Source: Pirellulaceae bacterium
GTDB taxonomy: Bacteria; Planctomycetota; Planctomycetia; Pirellulales; Pirellulaceae
Reading direction: 5' to 3'
Assembly (NCBI GenBank): GCA_023382975.1
Contig: JAHDXO010000001.1
Coordinates: 124,001 to 188,000 of the forward strand
Length of the DNA stretch: 64,000 nucleotides
A model generated the notes under the pieces. That model was not told the origin of the DNA and did no database searches. It saw only the letters and a program-made list of their open reading frames with translations. This document shows positions 36,301 through 44,600 of the stretch, one piece after another (the stretch's first letter is position 1; each line of letters starts with the position of its first letter). The translations under genes were made by a program, and so were the position numbers.

Positions 36301-36502
36301 GGAAATTGCTCGCAACGAAAAACTCCGCGAAAAACTGGCAGGGCAAATCCAGGGGAAGCAGAGCAAGTTGGCCAACGCCGGCTTCGTCGACCGCGCGCCG
36401 CCCGACGTCGTCCAACGCGAACGCGAGAGCCTGCTGCAACTCCAACAGCAACTGACCACCGTCGAAGCCACCTTGGCCAACCTGCAAGCAACGGCCAAGT
36501 AG
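33356..36502 (+). CDS. valS: Valyl-tRNA synthetase
   Basis: 1048 residues, class I aminoacyl-tRNA synthetase. [16 protein letters not shown] carries the HIGH motif as HLGH (residues 63-66); [17 protein letters not shown] carries KMSKS near 629. The editing (CP1) domain lies between, with [19 protein letters not shown] four-cysteine zinc ribbon (CPHC...CPKCG, about 675-705) is inserted after KMSKS. The C-terminus has the ValS coiled-coil arm ([19 protein letters not shown]). The gene starts 27 bp after cimA, so it probably lies under the cimA attenuator. A start five codons later is possible. It is an essential gene, complete. Confidence 0.97.
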   Translation: MDLPDMSHTFTSDSLPNRFDYTEARARLYAWWEEQGFFHAEPQADRPPFCIVIPPPNVTGALHLGHALNNSLQDILVRMKRMQGCATLWMPGTDHAGIATQAVVERRLKDEENKTRHDLGRDQLVERIWQWKTQYEARILSQLKQMGCSCDWQRTRFTLDEVCARAVRSTFFDLFRKGLIYRGKRLVNWDTFLQTAVSDDEVFHEEVKGHFWHFRYPVIDPRPGEPTHVTIATTRPETMLGDTAVAVHPEPAAALDRSETELREKLERAPARERDEIQQQIDQIRQRREQALPQLVKLRDMARDGRQLLLPLLGRVIPLVMDEWAKPELGSGCVKITPAHDANDYDVGRRQGLPMINILNSDGTLNANAGPYEGLAIMAARRKVVADLEAQGLLVEVEDRLIDLAHSDRSKTPIEPYLADQWFVKMDQLAQSAMDAVQDGRVRIFPSRYTKGYLDWLGEKRDWPVSRQLWWGHQIPVWSITAIADRIASLCSQLGFVFDDEDERFRPDAQPHMSIHVTEGPSPEEATMYVCVAPGHEDAERLLEQAGLRQEEDVLDTWFSSALWPHSTMGWPERTPELDFFYPTSVLITSRDIITLWVARMVLMGLNNMGEVPFRDVFIHPKILDGYGETMSKSKGNGIDPLDVIEKFGADALRFGMAHLTTETQDVRLPVQFECPHCETLIEQTKKNRELPRIACPKCGRDFATQWARNEADRALPRGAAVSERFEVARNFCNKLWNASRFALINLSGYQAGAVSDGDLAVEDRWILSRLATVTQQVTEALENYHYADAARCLYDFAWDEFCSFYVEMLKNRFQDEAQRATAQRVLAHTLDVLLRLLHPMIPFITEEVWQLLGGAAPERGLPAPAAASPSVMIADWPIADASHQDAVIETRFARFQAVLGALREIRSRQNIPPKSPLEFSVRCDGETCDLLQPMTGNFASMANATAVAWGGDVQPPATHAAVSLPGIEVFVDLRNFIDVGAEIARNEKLREKLAGQIQGKQSKLANAGFVDRAPPDVVQRERESLLQLQQQLTTVEATLANLQATAK

Positions 36503-36509
36503 CCTGTCG

Positions 36510-36806
36510 CGTCCTGGTTCAAACGGTCAAACACAATCTGCGCCGTTTCCCGGCCGACTTCTTGTCCAAGGACGAGTTCGAGAATTGGAGAGCACAATTT
36601 GTGATGTCCAATCCGGGCTCAAAGATGGGCGTGCGGCGCTGGCCCTACGCCTTCACCGAGCAGGGCGTGGCCATGCTCTCGATGAACTCGAACGCAAGTA
36701 CGACCAGCAGTTCGCCGTCGTCTTCCAAGCCATCCGCGAACTGATGAAACCGCCCACCGCCAAGCCCAACGAGATGGGCTATCACACCCTGGTCGAGCAG
36801 AAGTGA
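36510..36806 (+). pseudogene. ORF6N domain (phage-type DNA-binding) gene remnant
   Basis: Immediately after the valS stop, one frame reads [20 protein letters not shown] then [16 protein letters not shown] and [13 protein letters not shown], the typical central part of ORF6N domain proteins. After about 36680 the reading moves to another frame, [20 protein letters not shown], which matches the C-terminal part and ends at TGA 36804-36806. The N-terminal helix region is missing and material is lost at the junction. ORF6N genes often accompany phages and restriction islands; the neighbours are restriction-modification remnants. Confidence 0.8.
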
Positions 36807-37074
36807 CGCCCGCAACCACGAACTCCCGATTCTCTCGACACTGGAGCTTTCGTGCCCTGCCCGCATGCGTCCTGCCATGAAATCTCCGAAGCGTGTCTGT
36901 AACCTCCAATCGAATGACTCCCCGGTTGCATCCCGAGATTCTCGTTGCTGCCTTACTTTCGAGGGGTGTGACGTCTCCTACGGATCGCTTGGCAGCACGC
37001 ATCTGTGAGAGAGCAACCCGCCCCGACGCTTTCGCTCCGCGTCCCTGAAGCGTTTTCCGGAAAGTCGTCCTAAC

Positions 37075-37893
37075 ATGCCGCAAGTCGTCATCGAAAACCC
37101 GGTCATCAACTCGCCCTTCGAGGAACCCGCGCGGCATTTCCGCTTCGACGAGCAGGGCATCACCAACACCATCGTCGCCGAGCGGCGAATCAGCCAATAC
37201 TTCGTCCCCATTGCCAAACCCCGCAAGACGGCCAAAGAACGGCAACTGACCTTCGATGAATCGACCGAAGACCGCATCGAAGAGAACAAGACCGTCAACG
37301 CCATCCGCCGCCTGATCCAACTGTGGCGCGAAGGCCGTTACACCGACGACGTCACCCGGACCACGGCCCGTCTGCTGGAGTGTTGGCAGCGCGACGACCG
37401 TTCCCGCCGCCTGTTCTTCTGCCAGATCGAAGCCCTGAAACGCTTATCTACATCACCGAAGTCGCCACGCGGTACGGCCGTACTTGGATCGAGAACGACC
37501 TGCGCCGCTTCAACGAAGACGCCAACCCCGGCCTGTTGCGGATCGCCGCCAAGATGGCCACCGGCAGCGGCAAGACCGTCGTCATCGCCATGCTGATCGT
37601 CTGGCACCTGCTGAACAAACCGGCCAACCCCCGCGACGCCCGCTTCACCGACTCGTTCCGGCTTGCCAAACGCCTGCTGGAACACCATTTCCGGGACGAT
37701 CAGCAGAGCGTCAAACCCTGGCTGTTCCCCGACCTGCTGGCCATCAGCCGCCAGTGGTTGGCCGAGTGTGTCGTCTGCCAAGAAAACACCTTCTCCCAAC
37801 TGCTGCAGGGCCTTCGTCGAAATCCGCGACCCGTGGGATGCGCAGTCGATCATCCGCGGATTTTTGGCAGAAAGATTGATGGCAGAAATATGA
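37075..37893 (+). pseudogene. Type III restriction enzyme (res/DEAD-box) remnant with internal deletion
   Basis: The frame at 37075 starts MPQVVIENPVINSPFEEPAR and continues to LFFCQIEAL, the N-terminus of type III-like restriction subunits. A one-base deletion at about 37437 (CTGAAACG for CTGGAAACG) shifts to IYITEVATRYGRTWIEND and MATGSGKTVVIAML with Walker A. After DARFTDSF most of the helicase is missing; the sequence jumps to RLLEHHFRD and LAISRQWLAECVVCQENTF. A further shift leads to FVEIRDPWDAQSIIRGFL, the C-terminus, which ends in a dispersed repeat supplying the stop. The gene is clearly inactive. Confidence 0.82.
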
Positions 37894-37985
37894 GTTGAAA
37901 ATGGTTCTAATCTGGCAGAAAAATTGATGGCAGAAACATGATTCGTAACAGGTCTTCATTTTTCTGCGATCAATTTTTCTGCCCA
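37864..37985. repeat. Three copies (two direct, one inverted) of a 30-nt TGGCAGAAA repeat
   Basis: Copy 1 (37864-37893) and copy 2 (37912-37941) read TGGCAGAAARATTGATGGC then AGAAAYATGA in direct order. A third copy is inverted at 37956-37985 (TTTTTCTGC then GATCAATTTTTCTGCC). Each unit is itself two TGGCAGAAA half-units separated by AATTGA. Further copies are at 40267-40296 and, partial, at 39321-39335. They concentrate in this degraded island and flank its gene remnants. Confidence 0.75.
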
Positions 37986-38024
37986 GTTTCCAAGAACAGC
38001 TCCCAGAGGCTAATCGCCCCGAGC

Positions 38025-38357
38025 ATGTACTATCGATCACAGGGGGTCCACTTGTTGATCCAGCCATCTTTGGAAATTCCGAGCCAGGCGATCGCCGAGT
38101 TATGCCGTCGCCACCATATCTGCCGATTGGCCCTGTTTGGCTCGGCGTTGCGCGACGACTTCCGCCCGGACAGCGACTTGGACGTGTTGGTCGAGTTCGA
38201 ACCGGATCACATTCCGGGCTTGGAATTCTTCGCGATGCAAGACCGACTCTCCGCCTTGTTCGGCAGGAAAGTCGATCTCAACACACCCAAGTTCCTCAGC
38301 CCTCACTTTCGGGATGAAGTGTTGGCTGAAGCCGAGGTGCTCTATGACGCGCCATGA
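38025..38357 (+). CDS. MNT-type nucleotidyltransferase (MntA-like antitoxin)
   Basis: 110 residues from ATG 38025. [20 protein letters not shown] provides the Gly-Ser and Asp-x-Asp signature of the minimal nucleotidyltransferase fold, followed by [20 protein letters not shown] and the terminal [20 protein letters not shown]. In MNT/HEPN modules this protein is the antitoxin and adds AMP to the HEPN toxin. The gene looks intact. It overlaps by 14 bases the start of a HEPN gene that is broken after about 15 codons, so it may now be an orphan. Confidence 0.85.
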   Translation: MYYRSQGVHLLIQPSLEIPSQAIAELCRRHHICRLALFGSALRDDFRPDSDLDVLVEFEPDHIPGLEFFAMQDRLSALFGRKVDLNTPKFLSPHFRDEVLAEAEVLYDAP

Positions 38358-38390
38358 CGATCTGCTCAGCCTGCGTCAGATGCTCGACCT
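38344..38390 (+). pseudogene. HEPN toxin (HepT-like) gene, truncated after about 15 codons
   Basis: ATG 38344 starts [15 protein letters not shown], the N-terminal helix expected for the HEPN partner, in the usual overlap with the MNT gene. After Leu-Asp the frame continues into unrelated residues, because the sequence passes into the methyltransferase fragment. The RNase motif RX4-6H of HEPN toxins is missing, so no active toxin is made here. Confidence 0.6.
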
Positions 38391-38402
38391 TGATGGCGGG
38401 CC

Positions 38403-39311
38403 GGTTCCCTTACTATCTGTTGGCCGTTCACCGTCGAAAGCCTCTCGCCGCACCGCACGATCAGCGTCGAGGAAAAGCGGCGCCGCGCGGAACAGGGCGA
38501 CCCGAAACTCGGCCTGAAGATCGCCACCGACGGCCCCGACCAGTTCGGCAACATGATCCTGGACAACCTCCGCACGGCCGGAGTCCAGAACACGTTCAAA
38601 AAAGAGCGGCTGCGATTCGATTCGCTCCAAGCCTACGCGGGCCAATGGATCCACGGCGAAGGCACGTACACCGAAAGCGACGGCACGACCAAACGGGCCG
38701 CCGTCTGCATCGGCCCGGAACACGGCACGGTCGGCCCGCAATTGATCAAGGAAGCCGCCAAAGAAGCCGTCCAAGGCGTCGGCTTCGATCTGCTGATCGT
38801 CTGCGGATTCGCCTTCGACCCGCACGTCGCCGAAGAAGCCAAACGCTACGGAAAACTGACGGTGTTGCCCACCCGCACGAATCCCGACCTGACGATGGGC
38901 GACCTGCTGAAGAAAACCGGCTCGGGCAACCTGTTCATGGTCTTCGGCGAACCTGACGCGGAGATCGCCCATCAAAAGGACGGCCGGATCGTCGTCCAAC
39001 TCCGCGGGCTCGACATCTTCGACCCGACCACCGGCGAGATCCGATCGAGCGACACCGACGACATCGCCTGTTGGTTCCTCGATACCGACTACAACGGCGA
39101 GAGCTTCTTCGTCCGCCACGCCTACTTCACCGGTGCCGACCAACCCTACGACAAACTCAAGCGAGCCCTGCGCGCCGAGATCGACGAAGCCGCCTGGTCC
39201 ACCCTCTACACCACCACCAGCCGCCCCTTCCACCGCCCCCAAACCGGCAAACTGGCCGTCAAAGTCATCAACCACTACGGCGACGAAGTTTTGAAGGTGC
39301 TCAACGTCTGA
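38403..39311 (+). pseudogene. Type III modification methyltransferase (mod), C-terminal part
   Basis: In the frame ending at TGA 39311, the sequence WPFTVESLSPHRTISVEEK leads into GLKIATDGPDQFGNMIL, LQAYAGQWIHGEGTYTE and GPEHGTVGPQLIKEAAKEAV, then DIACWFLDTDYNGESFFVRH and GKLAVKVINHYGDEVLKVLNV. This is the C-terminal domain found in site-specific DNA methyltransferases paired with the res subunit at 37075. The catalytic motifs (DPPY-type and FxGxG) are absent. No start codon with a binding site precedes it; ATG 38553 is internal. A fusion by deletion with the HEPN start is the simplest explanation. Confidence 0.82.
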
Positions 39312-39319
39312 AAGAGGAG
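39296..39319 (+). repeat. 24-nt direct repeat, left copy
   Basis: GGTGCTCAACGTCTGAAAGAGGAG covers the last codons and stop of the methyltransferase remnant. A second copy with one mismatch is at 40242-40265, each followed by two bases and the TGGCAG repeat. The two copies bracket the three-gene cassette at 39429-40236. Confidence 0.8.
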
Positions 39320-39428
39320 TTTGGCAGAAAGGTTGGAACGGGGTCGGGGGCATGGATTTCCGTAGCAGTCTGTGTCGGGTAGAATTACCGAGGAACCAAT
39401 CCAGAACCGCAACGAGGAGGGATTTCTC

Positions 39429-39563
39429 GTGGCAACCGTAACGATCGATGATGACCTGGGCCGCCTGCTCATTCGGGTCGCCAGTGCCCGTGGGAAGACG
39501 CCGGAGCAGTTCGCGGACGAGGCGTTGAGGCGGGTGATCTCCGAGAACGGAGGGGTGCGGTGA
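39429..39563 (+). CDS. Small hypothetical protein, antitoxin-like
   Basis: GTG 39429 is chosen because GAGGAGGG (39414-39421) lies seven bases upstream. The product has 44 residues, starting (M)ATVTIDDDLGRLLIRVASAR and ending RRVISENGGVR, reminiscent of the short helical DNA-binding or ribbon-helix-helix antitoxins. Its stop TGA overlaps the next start (GTGA at 39560). It is the first of three tightly packed genes. No family assigned. Confidence 0.6.
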   Translation: MATVTIDDDLGRLLIRVASARGKTPEQFADEALRRVISENGGVR

Positions 39564-39877
39564 TTTCCCGCATGATGCGATTTGATCGAGACGTTCGAAA
39601 ATCCACCACCAGAAAGCGAAAGAACATGGCATCCCCGCAGTCTCGGGAACTGGCCCAAAAGGCGAGCGCCATTTACGAACAACGACTTCGAGCCCAGTTG
39701 GAACGTACCCACCCGGACGCATTTGTTGCCATCGAACCGGACTCGGGTGACTACTTCTTGGGCCGAACCTTGAGCGAAGCCATCCAGGCTGCCCGTTCCG
39801 CGCATCCCAACCGTCTGCCCTTCGTCCTCCGCGTCGGGCACCACGCCACCATCGAACTGGGAGTCGCGTTCGCATGA
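39560..39877 (+). CDS. Hypothetical protein next to aspartic protease
   Basis: The frame from GTG 39560 has 105 residues; ATG 39626 (MASPQSRELAQKASAIYEQ) would give 83. GGAGGGG upstream of the GTG supports the longer form. The core HPDAFVAIEPDSGDYFLGRT with LSEAIQAARSAHPNRL and LRVGHHATIELG looks like the small family found beside clan AA proteases in planctomycetes and cyanobacteria. Function unknown. Its stop overlaps the protease start (ATGA at 39874). Confidence 0.65.
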   Translation: MISRMMRFDRDVRKSTTRKRKNMASPQSRELAQKASAIYEQRLRAQLERTHPDAFVAIEPDSGDYFLGRTLSEAIQAARSAHPNRLPFVLRVGHHATIELGVAFA

Positions 39878-40236
39878 ACGGCATGGTGGACGATGCAGGA
39901 CGAGCTTTGATTACGCTGTCGGTTCGGCCAACTCACGACGCGGAAGCTGCCCCGTTGCGAACCTGGGTGGACACCGCATTTACCGGCGAATTCGTGATTC
40001 CACGAGCCACGATTCGCGCGTTGGGGCTGCCGCAATCTGCGGCAATCATGGCGGGATTGGCGGATGGCACCCAGGTTGTGCTGGACACCTTCAGTTGCGT
40101 GATTGACTGGTTCGGAGAGCAACGCGTCGTCGAAGTCGTAGAGAACGACGGGAATCTTCCCCTGCGGGGTGTCGGCCTGCTGTGGAAACGCAAATTGGCA
40201 ATCGATTACCCCACCCGCAAGCTTTCGCTGGAGTAA
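39874..40236 (+). CDS. Clan AA retropepsin-like aspartic protease
   Basis: 120 residues. The motif LRTWVDTAFTGEFVIP holds the Asp-Thr-Ala catalytic triad in the single-lobe, retropepsin-like form, and the end LLWKRKLAIDYPTRKLSLE fits the family. As a single domain it would have to dimerise. Free-standing bacterial clan AA proteases of this size are common in cyanobacteria and planctomycetes, typically beside a small gene as here; their substrate is unknown. It is the third gene of the cassette and overlaps the preceding stop. Confidence 0.78.
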   Translation: MNGMVDDAGRALITLSVRPTHDAEAAPLRTWVDTAFTGEFVIPRATIRALGLPQSAAIMAGLADGTQVVLDTFSCVIDWFGEQRVVEVVENDGNLPLRGVGLLWKRKLAIDYPTRKLSLE

Positions 40237-40241
40237 GGCGT

Positions 40242-40265
40242 GGTGCTCAACGTCTGAAAGAAGAG
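40242..40265 (+). repeat. 24-nt direct repeat, right copy
   Basis: GGTGCTCAACGTCTGAAAGAAGAG differs from the copy at 39296-39319 by a single base. Here it is not part of any gene: the methyltransferase end has been copied without the rest. It is followed by a TGGCAG-type repeat at 40267. Confidence 0.8.
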
Positions 40266-40266
40266 C

Positions 40267-40296
40267 CTGGCAGTAAAATTGATGGCAGAAAGATGG
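40267..40296 (+). repeat. TGGCAGAAA-type 30-nt repeat
   Basis: CTGGCAGTAAAATTGATGGC followed by AGAAAGATGG is a further copy of the repeat seen at 37864, 37912 and 37956 with one base changed in the first half-unit. Confidence 0.7.
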
Positions 40297-40609
40297 GACT
40301 TGGGAACGGGGCACTTGAAGCCCTGCTGGACTTGCGGCCCAGGAAGAAAGAACACGCTCTGGCAGCGACCGGAACAGGCGGCTTGGATGGTTCGAGTCTA
40401 CCAGCATTTCGCCAGCGGTACGGCGGCGAAACGACACGAAAACCTGCGAGAGCCGGAGGAAGGGACCGCAGAGCAGCCGCAAATCCGTTTCCCACGAAGC
40501 TGCTACCGTGTCGGATACAGACAAGCCGAGAAAATGCGACCGGACCGAATCGCAATCCGTAGCAACCCAAGGCAAATCATGGGTCGCGAAGGTGCCGCTC
40601 CCAATTGCT
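40297..40609. other. Intergenic region, nothing recognised
   Basis: The 313 bp between the last island repeat and the TPR gene stop contain open frames on both strands but none with protein-like composition, start signals or recognisable motifs. It marks the right edge of the degraded island. Confidence 0.4.
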
Positions 40610-41179
40610 TCACGGCCTCAGAGCGACTGGCTGACTTTCGGGTTTCGGGGTGTCTTCCCCTTGGATTTCGATGCCCAGATCACCCGGCTCAAAATCGATC
40701 TTGACGGGGCGATTGGCAGGTTCGATGCGTCCCATCCACCAGTTCAGCTTCTGCAGGATCGTCATTTGCGATACCCACTTGTCAATCGCTGCCCGCACCT
40801 GCCGGACGTAGGGATCTTGATCCTGGTGAATTTCCGTCAATACCTCTGTACATCCGCTGGCACATCCGGACAGAAGCAGCGAGGTGGCGAAGTTGATCTT
40901 GTGGAGAGCGGGCGCATCGTGACGAATCTGGGTGCTGCCCGGAACCATCACGAGCGACCGGAAGAGCCGCACGGCGTCGTCGTAAAGTCCCAGACGCATC
41001 AAGCAAACGCCTTTCAAGTTCTGGTGGGAACTTTCCCGCAGTCCCTTGGCGTTCAGCAGATCGACGGCCTTCTGGTACTTCTTCTCCGCGATCAGCTTCG
41101 CCGCTCGCTGTAGCAGCTCGTCACAGGCGGCAGACCGGTTGTGGGCATTGCTTGGTTGTTGATGGCGGTTCGGGATCAT
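40610..41179 (-). CDS. TPR-like helical protein of unknown function
   Basis: 189 residues from ATG 41179. The N-terminal half (NRSAACDELLQRAAKLIAEK, KYQKAVDLLNAKGLRES, HQNLKGVCLMRLGLYDDAV) has tetratricopeptide-like helix pairs. NFATSLLLSGCASGCTEVL continues the helices. The C-terminal part (LQKLNWWMGRIEPANRPVKI) is not recognised. No signal peptide, so it is probably cytoplasmic. It is divergent from the histidine kinase gene, 377 bp away. Confidence 0.65.
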   Translation of the reverse strand: MIPNRHQQPSNAHNRSAACDELLQRAAKLIAEKKYQKAVDLLNAKGLRESSHQNLKGVCLMRLGLYDDAVRLFRSLVMVPGSTQIRHDAPALHKINFATSLLLSGCASGCTEVLTEIHQDQDPYVRQVRAAIDKWVSQMTILQKLNWWMGRIEPANRPVKIDFEPGDLGIEIQGEDTPKPESQPVALRP

Positions 41180-41556
41180 TCTTTTGTCAGCAAAAAAGGG
41201 AAGTGGGGACGGCAAACACCAAATCCGTGCAACCGGCAAACGGCGCGCCAGGTCAAAAAAACGATCTTTCTCCTGTCCGTGTGCCAGGCCGGCGATCCAC
41301 GGCCAGTGGCGTAGTTGCTTTATTCGTGGGAACCCAGACTGCTGCGGATCGGTAGGCGAACAGGATTACCGCGATGGCCAGCTTCTGTACAATCAAGTTG
41401 GATTCTGGCCAGCCGACACCGGGCATCCGGCCGTTTCGGGCTGTGTCGGCGGCCATCCGCCAGCGTCCATCGCCTGGCGCAAAACCTGCTTTGTCCAGCG
41501 GCAGTTCTGGACGCGGATACTCAATCGGAATCCAACGAATCCCGAGGAGCGGTGCG
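41180..41556. other. Divergent intergenic region before the histidine kinase
   Basis: This 377-bp region between the TPR gene (minus) and the kinase (plus) carries open frames on both strands without protein character. GAGGAG at 41544-41549 is the ribosome binding site of the kinase. No RNA or repeat recognised. Confidence 0.4.
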
Positions 41557-43017
41557 ATGTTGCGGTCTCGCTTGATCTGGCGCATGGTTGCCCCCGTCCT
41601 GGGCCTGAGCATGCTGCTCGTGTTCGTGGGAGCAAGCGCCGGTTGGTACATTCACACGACAAACGCCGCGGTGTCGCAATCCCTTCATCGTTGCATCGAG
41701 GCAGTGATCGCGGGCGAGGAACTCGTCTTGGCCATCCGCGACGTCCGCGTGGAACTCGACCGGTTCGAACACACGGAAGATATGGCCCATTTGGCGACGG
41801 CACGGTCGATCCGCAGCCGGATTGACGCCGCGTTGATGGAAGTCGAAGAGGGATTGGGCGATGCATCTGGCGATTCGCCAAGGCAGATCTCTCAAGCTCT
41901 TGAAGAGTTCTTCACGAGTCTCGGCAGTGGCAACGAACCGCCGCACGTGGAAGCCCTGCGGTGGCGCAATCAGTTGACGGAAGAACTGCTTCAGCCATCG
42001 CTGGCCCTGCTGAAAAAATGCCAGCGTCTGGCCGGGGATGACAGCCTGCTCAATCAAACGATGGCCAACTGGGTGGGCAAGGTGCTGTTCGTGCTGGGAT
42101 TGTGCGGCGCCGTTGCAGGGCTCCTCACCGGGCACGGGATTGCGCGGGCCATTGCCCGGTCTCTGGAGGAACTGGGCGGTTCGGTTCGCGAGATCGAGGG
42201 GACGTTGGACGAGCACTTGGAGGCCACTCAGCCAATTGCGTCGGTTCCGGACTTGCCCGACTTGTACTCAACGATGCAACGCCTGGCCGGCAAGACGGCG
42301 ACCGTGGTGCAGGAGTTGCAAGAGACCAGGCAGCACGCCGAGCGGTCGGGGCATTTCGCAGCCATCGGCCAGTTTGCCGCGGGACTGGCTCACGAATTGC
42401 GCAACCCGTTGACTTCGATCAAGTTGTTGGTTCAATCGGCCGAGGAACGCCAATCCGGTCTGGCTGGCCGCGACTTGGAGGTCTTGGTCGAAGAGATCGG
42501 TCGCCTGGAGAACCTGTTGCAGAGTTTCATCGACTACGCGCGGCCTCCGAATCTCCACCCGCAAACCTGCGATGTCGGGGAATTGATCCGCCAGACCGTG
42601 GATCTTGCGCGCCGCCGCGGCGAGCAGCACGGCGTGCTGATCGCTTGCGAGCTGCCACCCGGCGACGTGCTGTTGCAGGCCGACGGACAGAAACTGCGCC
42701 AGTTGCTGCTCAATCTGCTGCTGAATGCGATCGATGCACAACCCGAGGGCGGAAGGGTCGCGGTCCACCTGTTCGTGCTCGATGATCCGGCGGAACCTCA
42801 GGTTCTGATCGAAGTGGCCGACGAAGGACCGGGCTTGCCGCAAGAGTTGGGCGAGCAGATCTTCGATCCCTTTGTCAGTACGAAGGAAACCGGTTTGGGG
42901 CTGGGATTGTCAGTCTCTCGGCGGATTGCCGAATCGCACGGCGGGACTTTGCAGGCAGAAAGCCGGCCAGCCGGCGGAGCCGTCTTTCGTGTCGCATTGC
43001 CGCGCCGCCTGGACTGA
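41557..43017 (+). CDS. Membrane sensor histidine kinase
   Basis: 486 residues from ATG 41557 behind GAGGAG. First membrane helix MVAPVLGLSMLLVFVGASAGW, a periplasmic helical domain of about 140 residues, second helix VLFVLGLCGAVAGLLTG, then a HAMP-like linker. The kinase core starts HFAAIGQFAAGLAHELRNPL with the phosphoacceptor His near 279, N-box LRQLLLNLLLNAIDAQ, G1 VADEGPGLP and G2 GLGLGLSVSRRI. This is the NtrB/AtoS-like HPK4 group. The response regulator gene follows 52 bp downstream, forming a two-component pair. The signal sensed is unknown. Confidence 0.93.
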   Translation: MLRSRLIWRMVAPVLGLSMLLVFVGASAGWYIHTTNAAVSQSLHRCIEAVIAGEELVLAIRDVRVELDRFEHTEDMAHLATARSIRSRIDAALMEVEEGLGDASGDSPRQISQALEEFFTSLGSGNEPPHVEALRWRNQLTEELLQPSLALLKKCQRLAGDDSLLNQTMANWVGKVLFVLGLCGAVAGLLTGHGIARAIARSLEELGGSVREIEGTLDEHLEATQPIASVPDLPDLYSTMQRLAGKTATVVQELQETRQHAERSGHFAAIGQFAAGLAHELRNPLTSIKLLVQSAEERQSGLAGRDLEVLVEEIGRLENLLQSFIDYARPPNLHPQTCDVGELIRQTVDLARRRGEQHGVLIACELPPGDVLLQADGQKLRQLLLNLLLNAIDAQPEGGRVAVHLFVLDDPAEPQVLIEVADEGPGLPQELGEQIFDPFVSTKETGLGLGLSVSRRIAESHGGTLQAESRPAGGAVFRVALPRRLD

Positions 43018-43069
43018 GCCCCGCCGCGTCGAGTACGGTGAATGATTCCTTGATCGCAAAGAGTCCAAC

Positions 43070-44572
43070 ATGCCCAAACTGTTGATCGTTGACGACGAAC
43101 CGAACGTGCGGTATTCGCTGGCGCAGATCTTTCAATCCGAGGATCTGCAAACGCTCACCGCCGAAACCGCTCGCCAAGGGATCGAAGCCGTGCGACACCA
43201 AGCTCCGGATGCCGTTCTGCTGGATGTGCGGTTGCCGGACCTCTCCGGTCTGGACGCGTTCAACGAGATCCACGGTCTCGATCCGCGGTTGCCCGTGATC
43301 ATCATGACGGCGCACGGAACGACGGACACCGCCATCGAAGCGATGAAGCGCGGCGCCTTCGATTATCTGCTGAAACCTTTCGATCTCCGGCATTTGCGAG
43401 GCGTCGTGGCTCGGGCGTTGGAGGCGAGTCGGCTGGCCCGCGTGCCGGCTGTGATCGAGGGACAGCAGGCGAGCGACGTGCAAGCCGACCTGCTGGTTGG
43501 TCGCAGTCCGGCCATGCAGGAGGTGTACAAGGCCATCGGCCGCGTCGCCGGTTCGGACGTGAACGTACTGCTGCTGGGCGAAAGCGGCGCCGGCAAGGAA
43601 CTGGTGGCTCGGGCGATCTACCACCACAGTCGCCGCAGTCAGAAACCGTTCCTGGCCATCAACTGCGCGGCGATCCCCGAAACGCTGCTGGAGAGCGAAT
43701 TGTTCGGACACGAGCGAGGCGCATTTACGGGTGCCGACCGGCGGCGGATCGGCAAATTCGAACAGGCTAGCGGCGGCACCATCTTCCTGGATGAAATCGG
43801 CGACATGAGCGGGGCGACTCAGGCCAAGGTGCTGCGATTGCTGCAAGACCAACGGTTCGAACGCGTCGGCAGCAACGAGGTGATTCAAACCGATACCCGC
43901 GTGATTGCCGCAACCAATCAGGATCTCGAGGAATTGGCCGCGGCGGGACGGTTCCGCCGGGACTTGTACTACCGGCTGAAAGTCTACACGATTCCTATTC
44001 CCCCGCTCCGCGAACGATTGGACGACGTTCCGCTGCTGGCCAACCATTTCATTCGACTCTTCAACCGCGAGGTCGGCAAGCAACTGGCCCGCATGGCACC
44101 CGAGACGGTCGATCTCTTGCGACGCCACCTTTGGCCGGGCAACGTTCGCGAATTGCAGGCCGCGGTCAAAAGCGCCATGGTTCACGCCACCAGCGACGTC
44201 ATTACCCCCGATTGCCTGCCCGCCAGCGTGCGGCAAGACGCGGATCTGGTCCAGCAGTTGCGAACCACCGATCCGCAGGAGTTCAAAGTGGCCCAACTGG
44301 TCCGCCACCTGATGCTGTCCGGCGAACTGGATATCTACCGCACAGTGCTCTTCGCCGTCGATCGCATCGTGCTGGACGCGGTGTTGCAGTCCGTCGACGG
44401 CAATCAGGTCGAAGCCAGCCGCCGCCTCGGCATCTCGCGGACGACGTTGCGGGCGAAACTGCAAAGCTTGCAAATCGACCGCGGGACAACAACACCACTT
44501 TGGGACGAACCGGACGCGTCCGCCCCTCGCTCTGCCCTGGAAGCACCGGGGGAAGATCGCCCGGCGCGGTGA
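43070..44572 (+). CDS. NtrC-family sigma-54 response regulator
   Basis: 500 residues. Receiver domain 1-120 with [11 protein letters not shown] and phosphoacceptor Asp52 in [11 protein letters not shown], Thr in MTAHGTTD and Lys in LLKPFD. Central AAA+ domain: [18 protein letters not shown]alker [17 protein letters not shown] with the sigma-54 contact loop GAFTGA, and [13 protein letters not shown]alker B. C-terminal Fis-type helix-turn-helix [20 protein letters not shown]. It activates sigma-54 promoters when phosphorylated by the upstream kinase. No target with a clear -24/-12 element was identified here. Confidence 0.96.
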   Translation: MPKLLIVDDEPNVRYSLAQIFQSEDLQTLTAETARQGIEAVRHQAPDAVLLDVRLPDLSGLDAFNEIHGLDPRLPVIIMTAHGTTDTAIEAMKRGAFDYLLKPFDLRHLRGVVARALEASRLARVPAVIEGQQASDVQADLLVGRSPAMQEVYKAIGRVAGSDVNVLLLGESGAGKELVARAIYHHSRRSQKPFLAINCAAIPETLLESELFGHERGAFTGADRRRIGKFEQASGGTIFLDEIGDMSGATQAKVLRLLQDQRFERVGSNEVIQTDTRVIAATNQDLEELAAAGRFRRDLYYRLKVYTIPIPPLRERLDDVPLLANHFIRLFNREVGKQLARMAPETVDLLRRHLWPGNVRELQAAVKSAMVHATSDVITPDCLPASVRQDADLVQQLRTTDPQEFKVAQLVRHLMLSGELDIYRTVLFAVDRIVLDAVLQSVDGNQVEASRRLGISRTTLRAKLQSLQIDRGTTTPLWDEPDASAPRSALEAPGEDRPAR

Positions 44573-44600
44573 GTGAAGAATTGGGCTCGATCGCCCGTCA

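Noticed and set aside
32351..36487. Open frame of 1378 codons antisense to cimA and valS
   Set aside because: Composition is dominated by Arg, Gln, His and Val as expected for the antisense of GC-rich genes; the sense strand encodes unmistakable CimA and ValS.
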